This document shows positions 11,103-22,607 of a stretch of DNA of 64,000 nt, piece by piece. Position numbers and translations under genes: made by a program. The first letter of the stretch is position 1. The number at the start of each line of letters is the position of its first letter. Source of the DNA: Karstenula rhodostoma CBS 690.94 (lineage: Eukaryota; Ascomycota; Dothideomycetes; Pleosporales; Didymosphaeriaceae); assembly GCA_010093485.1 (NCBI GenBank), contig MU001501.1:885052-949051 (forward strand), in the 5' to 3' direction. Under the pieces are notes generated by a model. The model had not been told where the DNA came from. It worked only from the letters and a program-made list of their open reading frames with translations, and searched no databases.

Positions 11103-12574
11103 ATGGCCCTGCCCTTCCGCTGTGCGCGCTCCGGAGCCGCGCTCACGGCACAGACTCCTTCGACCATGCGCGCCGCAAACCTGCCCACCGTGTGCCGCCG
11201 GTACCTCAACTCAGACGTCCGGATTACGCGGACGGGGAAGCCTATCCTGACCGTGTCAGGCGGCAGGTGCGTGTCCTGCAGTTTGGAACTACTTCAATGA
11301 GCTGACCAGAACTGCAGATCCTCGCTTGGAGGTATACATCGGACTCGCGCGGCCAGCGAACCCCCCGCTCACGCTTGACCAGGTTATACCGCGACCGTGT
11401 TTGGAGCAACTGGCTTCCTGGGACGTTACATTGTGAACCGCCTCGGTGCGTTGGACTCTACCCAAAAGAGTGCGATTCGGTGCTAACGGAGGCGTCACAG
11501 CTCGTTCGGGATGTACCGTCATCGTTCCCTTCCGCGAGGAAATGGCGAAGCGACATCTCAAGGTTGCCGGTGATCTGGGCAGGGTGATCTTCTTGGTATG
11601 CTCGTGGTCATCAGCCATGTGTTCCAAAGTCTGACTGTGGCAGGAAATGGACTTGCGCAACACACAATCCATCGAGGAGTCCGTTCGGCACTCTGACATT
11701 GTCTACAACCTGATTGGCCGCGACTACCCTACCAAGTCAGTATCCTTAATAAACTCTCACACCGTATCGCTAAGCTTGACCAGGAACTTCGACTTGGAGG
11801 ATGTGCACGTGGCCGGTACGGAACGCATTGTGGAGGCTGTTGCCAAGTATGATGTTGATCGATTTGTGCACGTTTCCTCCCACAGCGCCAGCCTCGATTC
11901 CCCATCCGAGTTCTACCGTACCAAGGCCCGAGGTGAACAAGTTGTGCGGGAAATCTACCCCGAGACCACCATTGTCCGGCCCGCGCCTATGTTTGGCTTC
12001 GAGGACCGTCTCCTGAACCGTCTCGCTGGCGCTACCAATGTTCTAACTTCCAACTGGATGCAGGAGTACCTGTACCCTACGCACGCCATCGATGTTGGCA
12101 TGGCTCTGGAGAAAATGCTGCACGACGATACCACCGCTGCCGAGACTTTCGAACTTTACGGTCCCACTGGCTACACCATGGCCGAGATCAACGAGCTCGT
12201 TGGTAACGAAATCATCAAGAACAGGCGCCACGTTAACGTTCCCAAAACTCTATTAAAGCCCATCGCTGCCGCGCTCAACAAGTACATTTGGTGGCCCACC
12301 ACCTCAGCGGACGAAGTTGAGCGGGAGTTCATTGACCAGACTATCGACCCTAAGGCCAAGACATACAAGGATCTCGGCATCGAGCCTGTAGACTTGAAGA
12401 GCGTGCTCTACGAGTACCTGGTAAGTGTAGCAATGTCGGAACGTCTCGGAGATTTGTAACTAACTCGTTCTATAGAAAGGATACCGTAGCCCATCATACT
12501 ACGATCTTCCTCCGATGACAGCGCGGGAGAAGCGGGAAGAGAAGAAGTATCTTCACGTCATCGATGACCAGTAG
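11103..12574 (+). CDS. NADH:ubiquinone oxidoreductase 40-kDa subunit (NDUFA9-type)
   Basis: Seven exons (11103-11266, 11318-11331, 11383-11445, 11501-11595, 11644-11735, 11784-12420, 12476-12574) encode 387 aa. Exon 2 is a 14-nt microexon, and the fifth intron (48 nt) happens to be open in frame. A mitochondrial leader precedes an atypical short-chain dehydrogenase fold with [17 protein letters not shown] (the NAD(P)H-binding GxxGxxG) and [13 protein letters not shown]. Later motifs are [20 protein letters not shown] and IVRPAPMFG. The C-terminal [15 protein letters not shown] tail is typical of fungal homologues. The subunit (NUO-40 in Neurospora) sits in the peripheral arm of Complex I and binds NADPH structurally. 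Its presence excludes Saccharomyces-type yeasts, which lack Complex I. Confidence 0.93.
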
Positions 12575-13055
12575 TTGTCGTACGGGCGTAAAAGGAAAGA
12601 CTTGTGTACATATCTGAATCAGTGTATCTCGGCCAGGGTGGTCTGTAGAATCATCGGCATTTTCATTTGTTCAAACAATGTGCAATCTTCAAATCGTAGC
12701 ACTGACTAGCGTTTTTTTTTTTTTTTTTACAATTGAATCACTATGAAAAGAAAAGAGTCTTGCGCCCCAGGTCGAATCTAACTCCCAACCCATCAGAGAC
12801 CACTACGCGAACGTACTGGTTATCCAAGACGATCAGATCGAGCATCAAATGACAATGCATGCGCTCGAGCTCAACCTTGTAAGCCAATTCTAGACGATTC
12901 AAAATGTGCTGTCCATGAATCGGCGGATCCTGGGGTACCACAGCATATCCAAGGAATAATGCTGCACGTCCAATCTCAATGAACATCACTGCCTGAGTGG
13001 ACCACCTTGTAGGTCTAAGCAGGTCTCGACTTTTCCTTCAGAGAGCTTCTTCGGT
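12575..13055. other. Convergent gap with a poly-T tract
   Basis: Lies between the Complex I gene and the first BTB gene. It holds a T homopolymer of about 17 nt at 12711-12727. A minus-strand frame of about 82 codons (12741-12989) has no family resemblance and no support as a gene. Confidence 0.4.
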
Positions 13056-14009
13056 TCAAGAGCGTGTGCGATCCGCGAGCTTATAGGCAAGACCAGGCGC
13101 AGGTGGTCTGGAAGTAGACAGAGGTGTAGCTGAATGGTCCTCGTCGATGTCCATGGCCGTTTGGCTGTCCTCTCCTAGGACCCGCTCCTGCTCCTCCAGC
13201 GTCTTTCGGACTGTATGCGGTGAGTCGATGTAATCAGCCATGTCCCCGACGGAATCATCATCCTCGGCCTCGTCATCAGACATATCCGAGCTCATCGAGT
13301 CGTCCTCGTCTCCATCCTCATCTTCGCCTCTCTCTCCAAGGTATGCCGACGCATCCCTCACCCACGGCAGCTCCCGCTCACCCCTCGACCTCGTCGCCAG
13401 CGCAACCAACACTTGATCGATATAGTCCCGGTCCACCTTCTCTTCTGCACTCTCGAGCGCCCTCAACCATGCCTGACCCACACCGTAGACATAGAAATCC
13501 GTCAAGAGCTTCCTAGCGCCCGACCCCCTCTTGCTAGCACCGTAGATGATGTTGATTGCGGTCAAGTCAGGGTACGTGTCCGTCTCGTGCGCCATATCGA
13601 TGATATCTCTGAGCACGGCGCGCGAGAAGTCGGCATCTTGGAGACGGGCGGCAAACGCGAAAAGCTCGGCAAGGCGGTGGAAGGAGGGCTCGTGGACGTA
13701 CGAGCTGTCGAGCCAGTCGAGGTAGCTTGAGAAGAGGCGGGCGTCCACGTCATGGAGGTCGATGGCCGTTGTTTGGGGAGAGGCCAGACGAGTGCGGAGG
13801 TGGAGGGAAGAGCGCGTGAGGTCAGCGCGTGTGACGAGGAAGGTGTCGCGGTGGGGATGAGTGAGGTGCGGGGCGCCAACGTCGACGGTAACGAAGATAC
13901 TGCTGATACTAAATATATAAGGATACGCGGACGGGAATACGGCGCAGACTCTAGAGAGAGCTTACGTGGGGGATTTGGGCGTGTCGCTCCCCAGACTGAT
14001 AGCCTGCAT
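13056..14009 (-). CDS. BTB/POZ-domain protein, acidic C-terminus (copy 1)
   Basis: Two exons, 14009-13966 and 13899-13056 (66-nt intron, GTAAGC..GCAG), encode 295 aa. After a 15-residue start (MQAISLGSDTPKSPT) comes a BTB/POZ-like fold: IFVTVDVGAPHLTHPHRDTF, then L..S..LRTRL, IDLHDVDARLFSSYLDWLDS, and a C-terminal helical stretch (ELFAFAARLQDADFSRAVL, then INIIYGASKRGSGARKLLTDF). The last third is a strongly acidic, low-complexity Asp/Glu/Ser region, then a Pro-rich end. Small fungal BTB proteins of this shape are numerous; some act as cullin-3 adaptors, most are uncharacterised. The neighbour at 14509-15590 has the same domain plan and looks like a diverged tandem relative. Confidence 0.75.
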
Positions 14010-14508
14010 GCCATTGGTAAGCGCTTTGTGCTGATATTGGTCTTGAGCTGTATATACGATATATACAAGCAGCTGTAAGCTTACCGTCATAGTTGATGGT
14101 GTGCACTGTTGCTGCAGGTGGTGGTGGGAGCGAGAGAGCTTTTTGTATTCAAGGTTGCTGATGGTGTCATGGGAGCAAACAACAAGTGGCAGGAAATGGT
14201 CGGCCGTATGACTGGCTCGGTTTATGTGTCGATTTCCGAAAGTCTGATTAGCACTCCGGTGGGAGCCCACGAGGTGAAAGTGAAAGGTCTCGAGATGCCT
14301 TCCGAGTTCCATCCAGGCTGACCGTTTGCAGGCTGACCGTTTGCATTGTCGAATCTCCTGTACTACTGCCTGCAATTCCACTCAAGCGTACACCATTTCA
14401 AAGTTTCCTATTGACAAAAGTGTGGAACGAGGTAGAGACTTGACTTCGGAAACAGCTGGGAGAGCAAGTTTGCTGAACACGATCGGCGACTCAGTTCCTT
14501 GCCCGCAC
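14010..14508. other. Gap between the two BTB genes
   Basis: Upstream of copy 1. It contains short alternating TATA strings at about 14050-14068 (GTATATACGATATATAC), which could serve as an AT-rich core promoter. No further gene seen. Confidence 0.35.
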
Positions 14509-15590
14509 TCACATTTCCATCGACCCTCCCTCAAGAACACATGTTTCTTCGGTTTGTGTTTCTCCATCAGTAATCAAGTAAGCATCCGCATTGTCTGCCC
14601 ACGGCCAAGTCTCACTCTCCGGCTTCGCCCTTGCGCGGAGTAATGCTGGCAAAAGGTCTTCAAAGAACTCACGGCATACCGAATATCGAACGCTCTTACT
14701 TTCCAGCCACGATAAATCTCCAGCGTGCGCCCAAAAGTCCACCATCATCTTCCTAGCCGGCGAATCTTTGCTTGTGTGCTCGTACATAATGGCAACTGCA
14801 CGATCGCTAGGGAAGATCCCCTCTTTCGCCACATAGTATCGTACCGTACATAGAAGCGCATTACGATACTTTGCATCTTCCAGACGCTCTCCTAGACCAT
14901 AGCAAAGCGCAAGTTTCTCCATATCCAGAGTCATCTCTTCTTTATAGTCTGGTTCGCTCCTTCTCTCTTGGGAAACCCAGCGAGGTCTTTTGCTCGTGGC
15001 AATCTTGCGAGTGTTCACCCAACCTACATAATGTTTGATGAGGGAAGGGTCTTCGTTTGTCAAATCTATTGGTTTCGGGAGTGTGGTGGTATCCCAGCCA
15101 GAGAAGAAATTCGCCATGAGAGATCGGGCAATGAACCCAGACGATGCCCTATGTCGTTCGATATGAAGCGGCCATGGATGTTCTTCTTGTTTCTTGTCCT
15201 TGATAAGGATGGTGATCATTCCGCTGAAGACACTGCAGGCATTAGCAATACCTTTAAGCAAGTCAAGACACATACGGAAACTGTTCAGCTTGAACTCTCC
15301 TGAGTTCAGGGACTTTGACCCGCTTCGTAGATGTCTCTTCAGTGGTCCCGAGGACCGACTAATACAGCTTCAGCGCGATCCAATACATATATTGTTCCGT
15401 GCAAGATGCTCACATCGGCATGAGTTCGTTTGCGTCGCAAACCCTGGGGTGGAACAAGCTCCTCCTTAGCTGCCTCAACACCTTCCATCTCTACTTCATT
15501 AATCTCATGGAACATGACCGGTATATCCTTGTATTGTGGCAGCTTCGTCCATTCGGGAATACGCGAGGGATATCGGTTGGCTTTAACCAT
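14509..15590 (-). CDS. BTB/POZ-like protein (copy 2)
   Basis: Three exons in transcript order, 15590-15414, 15358-15276 and 15232-14509, give 984 nt and 327 aa; the introns are 55 and 43 nt. Codons 1-87 form a hydrophilic N-terminus not seen in copy 1. The BTB-like core starts at about VFSGMITILIKDKK and continues LHIERHRASSGFIARSL and SLIKHYVGWVNTRKI. The following block (LALCYGLGERLEDAKYRNAL; SPARKMMVDFWAHAGDLSWL) aligns in pattern with copy 1 (GARKLLTDFYVYGVGQAWL). The first exon and its boundaries rest on splice signals and continuous frame only, so the N-terminus is less certain than the core. Function unknown. Confidence 0.68.
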
Positions 15591-16240
15591 GTTTCTTGAG
15601 GGGCAGCACCAAATAGACGGTCTCGCTCGGTCCTTGGCAGGTGAACACTGGAATTCATTTCGCGGTGGGAACTAGAGACAATAAATAGTGGTTGTACAAC
15701 GTATGTGTGCTGGCGAAGTGGATGCGGGTGCCTTCTCGCACTCAGGCAGCAACCAATCAGGACGGACGTACTGCACCGCCGCATCTATGCTGCTGTGCGT
15801 TTCTAAAAATACACTGTCAATCACGCAGATGAGCACCAACAGAAACTCTCGAAACTATTCATGAAGAACTGCGAGAGAGCTTCATTCGTTCTTTTCTGGG
15901 GTCATAGGTCCGCTCGCAGCATCCCAAACGCTTACTAGTATATCATCCTACTGAGTTCTTGTACAGCGTTTTGCCACGGCTTGCAAAAGCGCGCGAAGTG
16001 TCACATTTGACTCGTATATCATCAAACACCGTGTGTTACCCCGAGGAAGGCAATACGTAGGCCGATGGTACTAAGACTTTTAGCCTAGTATTGTAGGGCT
16101 CAATTTGTGGTAACGGCCCTACGTTGAAGTGCCAAATGCTCGATTACCCTAACAAACAGTCGCTTTCGCGAGCCTGCACCTGTCCAGTACTCTTCTTGGC
16201 CCTCTAGAAGACCTTGGTGGTTGCTATCAATATGCTCAGA
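15591..16240. other. Intergenic, no gene seen
   Basis: About 650 bp between the BTB gene's 5' end and the NLR wreck's 3' end. Both strands read closed, and no repeats or RNA gene were recognised. Confidence 0.4.
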
Positions 16241-18953
16241 TTATGCTGAAACTTCAGCAAATGGATGTGCATGCGTCTTCTCAGCAGTAGTCAAAGTTCG
16301 GACAGATTAAGCATTTGAATCGTAGGTCGAATTGATGGCCACGACACACGTTGAACTATATATGTAAGCATGATAGAAGCCATATTTTCGCGATAACACT
16401 TACGTAGCCCACGATACACCCGTCACACAGCCAATTCGGACGTGGGGCAAATTTTGGAACCGTTTGGTTTCGTGGGTTTTGTTTCCTGCACAGATGGAGC
16501 TGTTCATGTTTCGGAGTGCCGCTTTCTTCGACTAGTTTACGATTTCCGTGTGCCCACGCGATGTCATAAAGATCCCATTGACGACTAGGCATAGATGTTG
16601 TCACTGTAGTAGGACGGAAACCATATCGAAGCAAAAGATCCAAGGCTTCCGGTCCGTTGTTTCGACACGCAACGTGCAACGGAGACCACAGGTCCGGTTC
16701 CAAGTGGGAGATCGGAGATCCGGTTGCCAGCAAGAATTCCAGGTTAGTGACGTTGTGCACTGAAGTAGCATAATGTATGGCCGACCAACCTTTTATGTCC
16801 TCGTGGTCGGTTTGCAGGCCAAGCTCCAGGAGATACTTTATCACCTGTGTAATTTGACAGCTTGCGGCCACATGAAGTGCGGTGCGTCCTTCCCGGTCGC
16901 GAAAATTTGGTTCAACGCAGTATTCGGTAAATAAAAAGCGGAGGGGCTCGATTCCCCCATTTACAGCAGCATATACAGGGCTTCCATAATAACCGCCACG
17001 AAACCTGACATCGGCGCCTGCAGCAACAAGAATATGGGCAGATTTCATGTTACCACTTGCGAGCGCGATCTGGAAAGCCTCTCCCTCATTTGCATCCGGG
17101 TGAGTGCCGCCGTCGAGGAAAGCGGACAGGGCAGATGCATTGCCAAGTCTGGCGGCTAAGGCAAGATCGCCGTAGCCGAGCGGATCCTTTTTCACTTCAG
17201 CTCCTGCTATCAGAAGTATTTTAACCATATCATCCATGTGTATCAGACTCCGTATCGCAATGGTGTGTCTTCGTCGCCACATATCAGGTTGACATCTGAC
17301 CCATGAGAGATGAGCAATCGGACAACGCGAAAATAGCCGTTGTGAGCAGCAGCGTGCAGTGCCGTGCCGCTCCATTGTGTTTCAAAGCTTACGTCTGCAC
17401 CGTGGTACAAGAGAAGTTCAACACATCGATGACATCCTTCTTTCGAAGCTGCAACTAAAGGCGTCTCAAAGTATTCATCAACTCCATTGACGTCGACTCC
17501 GCCTCTTTCCAATATCGCTTGAATCAATTCATAGCATCCGGTCATGGCTGCATAGTGCAGTAGACACTAGACATATGTAAGTGAGTGATGAAGCAGTATA
17601 AAATCGGACGAAAGACACTTACTGCAGAATCAGCTATATCATCAAAATCCTCAAGGAGTTTGTTCCATTGAAGATCCAGTTTGATCAACGTCGGGCTCGG
17701 AAAGCGCCAAGAATCTGTGACGAAGATAGATCCGGTGCCCCCTAGAGTGAACCGTCAATTCAGCTGGGCGATTCGAGAACTTGTAATGATGGAACCAATG
17801 ACTGATGCAGTATGGATATAGTGGTAAATGCGTATATGAGGTAGGGTTTGATTGCTGCATGCGATCGAAATACTGCAAGTATAGGAGGCAAGAGTTCGTG
17901 ATATAAAAGTTTGCAGACAATTTTGACTGATGATGAGGCATCTGCCATTTACAAATCTCTTCGAGCGTCTCGATTACCCTTCCATGTACTCGACATTCGT
18001 CTAGACCGTCAATGATTGTATACACTCGGTTTTGTTCTAAAAGAACGATTCGCAGCGCGTTCAACAATTCCACCTCGCTGGGAGGTTGCGACAACTTAGA
18101 GTGATACCCGTGCAGCGATGACAATTTCAGTAAGACTTCGCATTTGGCCTTTTGGATTTGTACCAGCATCGAGCTCAGAAAGGCGCAAGCATCTTGATGG
18201 TCGCGTGCTCTGAAGTCGAAGAAGAATTTGACAACAACGATCGGGTCGTCTTTAGAGCTCATTTGGTTGAGAGTGTCGACAATCGATGCACACATAACGG
18301 ATTTTCCAGCACCAGGGATTCCATGGAGCCAAAGGAAAGAGTGGGGTGAGCTGATCCAATCTTTGAACACAGCTCCTTTGAGGAACCAATCTCCCGTTGA
18401 ACGAGCCTTGACTCTTACATGGGTCTCGGCAGCCGTATCAGCAGCCAGTGAAGTAAGCCAATTAATGATGGTCTGACGGTGTTGCTCTGCATCTGTATGC
18501 TTCACAGTCTGTGCCAATGACAGTGTAGCTGCTCGAGATCCTAACAGGATTTGTGTATGATCCACGGCGAGCCCGAGCTGAAGAGTGCTTTTGACACGAG
18601 TGATGCCTTCTAAACGTCGAGACAAGTCTCTGTCCTCGAAAGACCACTTCAGTGCGCCGAAAGTGGAGTTCGCGTTCGATTTGACCGCGGCCTGCAACCA
18701 CCTTTCGAGCTCTTACAACTCCGAAGAACATGTCTCAAGTAGGCCATCTGGCGAGATGCACCTTGGAGCGTCTTGTCAGAAGCGATATCGATCAAGCCTT
18801 CGAGAATGCCGCGCAAAGATTTGACTTCGTCTACCAGTCAGATCAGATCTGGTATGACGTGTTGCTCGTACATGCTTCTATAAAGAGAACTGTAATTTTG
18901 TGAACCAACTCGAGGCGTGTGACGATGCTCGCCACCGCGCCTAGAGTCTCCAT
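16241..18953 (-). pseudogene. Decayed fungal NLR: HeLo-like N-domain, NACHT, ankyrin repeats, ZZ finger
   Basis: ATG at 18953 (METLGAVASIV) opens a HeLo-like STAND N-terminal domain. It continues, after a probable 41-nt intron, in EVKSLRGILEGLIDIASDK. NACHT domain: WLHGIPGAGKSVMC (Walker A, intact) and VYTIIDGLDEC (Walker B). Ankyrin repeats follow, e.g. CLLHYAAMTGCYELIQ, ETPLVAASKEGCHRCVELLL, GTALHAAAHNGYFRVVRLL and GRTALHVAAS. The C-terminal ZZ-type zinc finger is WLCDGCIVGY, an intron (16356-16403), then FNVCRGHQFDLRFKC and PNFDYC. Real introns remain at 17567-17632 and 16356-16403. Frame breaks: near 18708 (between the helical domain and ELERWLQAAV), near 17760 (after NACHT), near 17260 (inside an ankyrin repeat), and at 16281 (TGA, with the family's THAHPF tail continuing in another frame). 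Such proteins act in fungal heterokaryon incompatibility and immunity-like responses. Confidence 0.85.
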
Positions 18954-19578
18954 GGTTGCGGAGCGGACGATGAGAAACGCGGAGGGGATCGGGCTGAGGA
19001 GAATAGTTTTGTGCCTCTAGGTAGCTTTGCGGCAGTGCTGCGAGGCTGAAACCACCTTGCTCTCGCAGTAACGTGAATAACGGCGAGTTCTAAATACCCA
19101 CGGTAGCTCATGTAGCCCCAGCCTCAGCTAGAAGAATCCGACCGGCAGAACAGCTTACATCGGGTCCACAGGTCTTCCTGTTCACGCGAGAGCCTTTTCA
19201 TATGCAGCTTATACTAGAACTGGTACCTGGTAGTAAGTAGTTCATGTCTGACAGCGTTCCACGCTGCATCCTGGCTGCGTTTTCGCATTTGTTCTCAGAG
19301 GCGATATAGTGACGTGTGGCCAACCTGTAATCCGGAATGAAGGCACTGTCAGAACATCCCTCGCGTGCACATGACCGCACGTGTCGCCCTTGTGGCGGCA
19401 TCGTTCTAAGGTGCCACAATGTATAGGCAAAGCAGCGATTGTGGCAGCCCAGGGAGATCGGAAGTGGGCCTAGACGAGCAAGGACAGTTGCGGAATGGAC
19501 AGGTCGACCCAATAAATAGCGGAGCGGGGGATCTCTGCTCCTGCAGCCCGAGTCGCGCGTGTCAATCCGACCGCGAAG
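18954..19578. other. Intergenic; TATA-like element for the small secreted protein gene
   Basis: No gene recognised on either strand. An AATAAATA string at 19511-19518 lies 60-70 bp before the ATG of the downstream two-exon small gene and could be its TATA element. Confidence 0.35.
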
Positions 19579-19893
19579 ATGCTGGTAAGTCAAGGTAAAT
19601 TTGTGGTGAGGTGGAAGGCAGAAAGACCAGAGATTGACCATTCCAATTAGGGTGCACGTGCCGTCTTCGCCTTCCTCCTCACGAGCTACCTCCCACCCGT
19701 CGTCTGCGTACAAGTACCGCCGCCCAGGTTATGCCCATGGTGCGTCAGTATAGATGGGGCGGTTGCAACACTGCAGCAGCAGATCGCCCAGTTGAGAGAC
19801 TGGTTGGTAAGCCTTTCTGAGGTTGCGCCGGATGCCCAGGTGGGTGATGCGCCGCGTTCAGAACTACCGATACGACCGCAACCCTCCACGTGA
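19579..19893 (+). CDS. Putative small secreted protein, CxxC motif
   Basis: Exon 1 is 6 nt (ATG CTG), followed directly by a consensus donor GTAAGT. A 66-nt intron ends in TTGAC..ATTAG, and exon 2 (19651-19893) stays open for 80 codons to TGA, for a total of 82 aa. The N-terminus MLGARAVFAFLLTSYLPPV is a reasonable signal peptide. The mature part has a CPWC motif and a short Gln/Leu-rich amphipathic helix (VATLQQQIAQLRDWLVSL), then a Pro-rich end. It has no family I recognise. Size and signal peptide fit the loose class of fungal small secreted or effector-like proteins. It sits 210 bp before the chitinase gene. An alternative is that this is an unused upstream exon of the chitinase, but it ends in its own stop. 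Confidence 0.4.
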
Positions 19894-20103
19894 CGATGAT
19901 GGACCCCAGTACGATTGCATTTGGCCACCTGCAATGCATCTGGCGAGTGGATGTTGCCCGTGAGGCTTGCACTCAACAACCTGTCACAGCTCGCAGAAGT
20001 GCCACTCAATACAGCCTTGGGTGACGTAGCGTGGCGCAGCCTCCTTCAGCCTTCAGCCTTCAGCCACACAGCCTTCCTTGCAAGCAACACGTCGACACTC
20101 TCT

Positions 20104-21836
20104 ATGCGCTACATTAATTTCCTGTTATTCTGCTTGTCCTACGTACTGACTGTGTTGGAGATTCTGCATCCATCGGAAGACCCTTTCAGTACCGACGTTT
20201 CGCAAAGCAGTCCAGTAAAGGGCTCTACCCCCATATCAACGCCTCGAGTATCGAAGACATTTGGCAAACCTGGTGTAAGTGAAAACCCACATTTTGTTTG
20301 CTGTGTTCTGTTGCACTGCGACTTGAGTAGTCTCAGAAACACTGTCTTCTCTTGTACTGCCTTGGATCTTTCCACTATCCTAATGTGCCCCCTGCATTCG
20401 GTGCATTGCGGTTTACTGACTTTGGTCTACAGATACCCACCAAACAAGCCCCTCTCATCCCCTTCACACCCTCCAAAGACTCAATAGGCGCTACCAGTCA
20501 TCCCGTATTTCCCCAACCAATAAAAATGGGTGGCGGCGAAGGCTATCGCACGGTAGCCTACTTCGTCAACTGGGGCATCTATGGCCGGAAATATTTCCCC
20601 CAAACCATCCCGGCGGACAAACTGACCCACGTCCTCTATTCCTTCGGCGACAACCGCGAAGACGGCGAGGTCATCTTGACTGATCAATGGTCCGACGTGC
20701 AAATTCACTACGATGGGGACTCGTGGAACGACCAGGGTAACAATCTCTACGGCAACCTGAAGCAGCTGTACCTGCTCAAAAAGAAGAACCGCAACTTGAA
20801 GGTCCTACTGTCCATCGGCGGCTGGACCTATGCGCACGAGCAAAAGCATTTCGACACACCGGCCTCGACGCCCCAGGGTCGCAAGAGATTCGCTGCTAGC
20901 TGTGTCGATTTGATCAAGGACCTGGGATTCGATGGCATTGACATCGATTGGGAGTACCCGAGAGACCAGGAACAGGGACAGCAGTTGTTGCTGCTGCTCC
21001 AGGAGATACGCTCGGCCATGAACGCGTATGCTACCAAGCTCGAGGGGGAGACTGGGAAGAAGCCGCAGTTTGTGCTGACCATTGCGGCTCCGGCTGGTGC
21101 GGACAACTACAACCACCTGCCTCTCGCGGATCTGGCCAAGGTTCTCGACTTCATCAACTTGATGGTGAGCCTGCTTCTCCTGTGACTTTTACGGTGCTAA
21201 CCAGAACTAGGCATACGACTACTCAGGCAGCTGGGACAAGGCCGCTGGCCACCAAGCCAACCTCTTCCCCTCGTCATCCTGTCCCACATGCACCCCTTTC
21301 AACTCACAATCCGTCATCGACGCATACGTTTCCAAAGGCGTTCCCGCGAACAAAATCGTCCTCGGGATGCCGCTCTACGGCCGCTCCTTCACCGACACCG
21401 ACGGCCTCGGCAAGCCGTACAACGGCTCAGGCCCAGGCTCTTGGGAGAACGGCGTCTGGGACTTCAAAGCCATGCCCCGGCCAGGTGCGCAGGAGTACTA
21501 CGACGAGGAATCCGGCGCCAGTTACTCGTACGACGCCAACACGCGCACGCTGGTGAGCTACGACACGCTGGACATGGCGAAGAAGAAGGCGCAGTGGATC
21601 AAGCAGAAAGGGCTCGGCGGAGCCATGTGGTGGGAGCTCTCGGGCGACCGCCAAGACGCTGGCAGCATCGTCGACGGCGTAAGCATCCCCCCCTTCTCCT
21701 AGAACCCAAGAGCTAACCTTCCACCCAGGTCGTCGCAGAACTCGGTGGGCCCTCCAACGGCAAACTCGAGCACCGCCCCAATTGGCTCGTCTACCCAGAG
21801 TCACAGTACGACAACCTGCGCAAAGGATTTGCTTAG
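20104..21836 (+). CDS. GH18 chitinase, fungal 42-kDa type
   Basis: Four exons (20104-20274, 20433-21164, 21211-21678, 21729-21836) encode 492 aa. The catalytic module starts at YRTVAYFVNWGIYGRKYFPQ. It has the substrate-binding LLSIGGWTYA and the catalytic DGIDIDWEYP (DxxDxDxE, Glu near residue 230), then NLMAYDYSGSWD, GMPLYGRSF and the terminal GGAMWWELSGDR. It resembles secreted endochitinases of the Trichoderma 42-kDa class; no chitin-binding module is present. I add an upstream exon starting at 20104: it has a hydrophobic leader (MRYINFLLFCLSYVLTVLEI), a GTAAGT donor and a 158-nt intron ending TACTGAC..CTACAG that keeps frame. Without that exon, translation from 20526 (MGGGEGYRTV) would give a cytosolic protein. 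Roles are wall remodelling or attack on other fungi/arthropods. Confidence 0.88.
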
Positions 21837-22607
21837 ACAACCGAGCACCACAAATGGGATGGATCCCCCCTGCCTGCCTGTCTGTCTGTCTGTCTGCCGT
21901 CCCTGCCCCAATACACCTCGCTTCCGCAGAACGAACAAACGGATCCACAAAGCGACGACAGCGGGATTGCGGATGCAGGGCCGATGAACAAGTTAAAGTT
22001 GGGCATGGGATTGTGGCAGTTTATGGTGGAGTAAAAAGCGTTTGATATAGTTTCACGGTGGAGGTTTTGGACTGCGGGATGGGAATCCTGGCTCGGGGGT
22101 CGAGGGCTCGCTTAGAGCTGCACTTGTGCTGCTGCCGCCGTGTTACCGAAAAGCGATAAACTACATGGTTGTGAAAACTTGCAAACGGATGTTCACTGCC
22201 GGTGTATGTGAATAACATGTGAAACATTCCTGCGGGTTGTCGTGATGTGCAGAGTAGAGCAGCACGAGTCAGTAGGTCATGTGGGTAATGCGCGCTGGAA
22301 GTTGAAACTCGAATGCGATCTCGGCATAGACAAGTGATGCAAGATTGAAGGACCACGTCAAGATGCGATGCTTTTCCGGATACAGATTTGCAATGGTGAA
22401 TTCATAGAATGTCGTTGAAGTAATGTGGAGTCCGAGCGCATTAGAAGCCAGGATATTGCCGTCAAAGCGGGCATATGTACAAACCCTGGGACAATAGCAT
22501 ACATGACGACTGCCGACAATGCGCGCATGCGAACGCCTCGGTATGTCAAAGTTCGCAGCGCAAGGATAAGATCATGTTATAGGATGTGATGTGAACTACT
22601 GTTGCTG
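21837..22607. other. Convergent gap, no gene seen
   Basis: Lies between the 3' ends of the chitinase and J-protein genes. It has a short CTGT/CTGC tandem run at about 21868-21897. Nothing else recognised. Confidence 0.4.

Noticed and set aside
12741..12989. Minus-strand 82-codon frame downstream of the first BTB gene
   Set aside because: It lies in the same frame as the BTB gene but after two stops, with no ATG in good context and no known motif. It is probably 3' UTR.
19198..19713. Minus-strand frame of about 170 codons antisense to the small secreted protein
   Set aside because: It starts at a non-ATG codon and has no domain or splice logic. The plus-strand reading with signal peptide and consensus intron is better.
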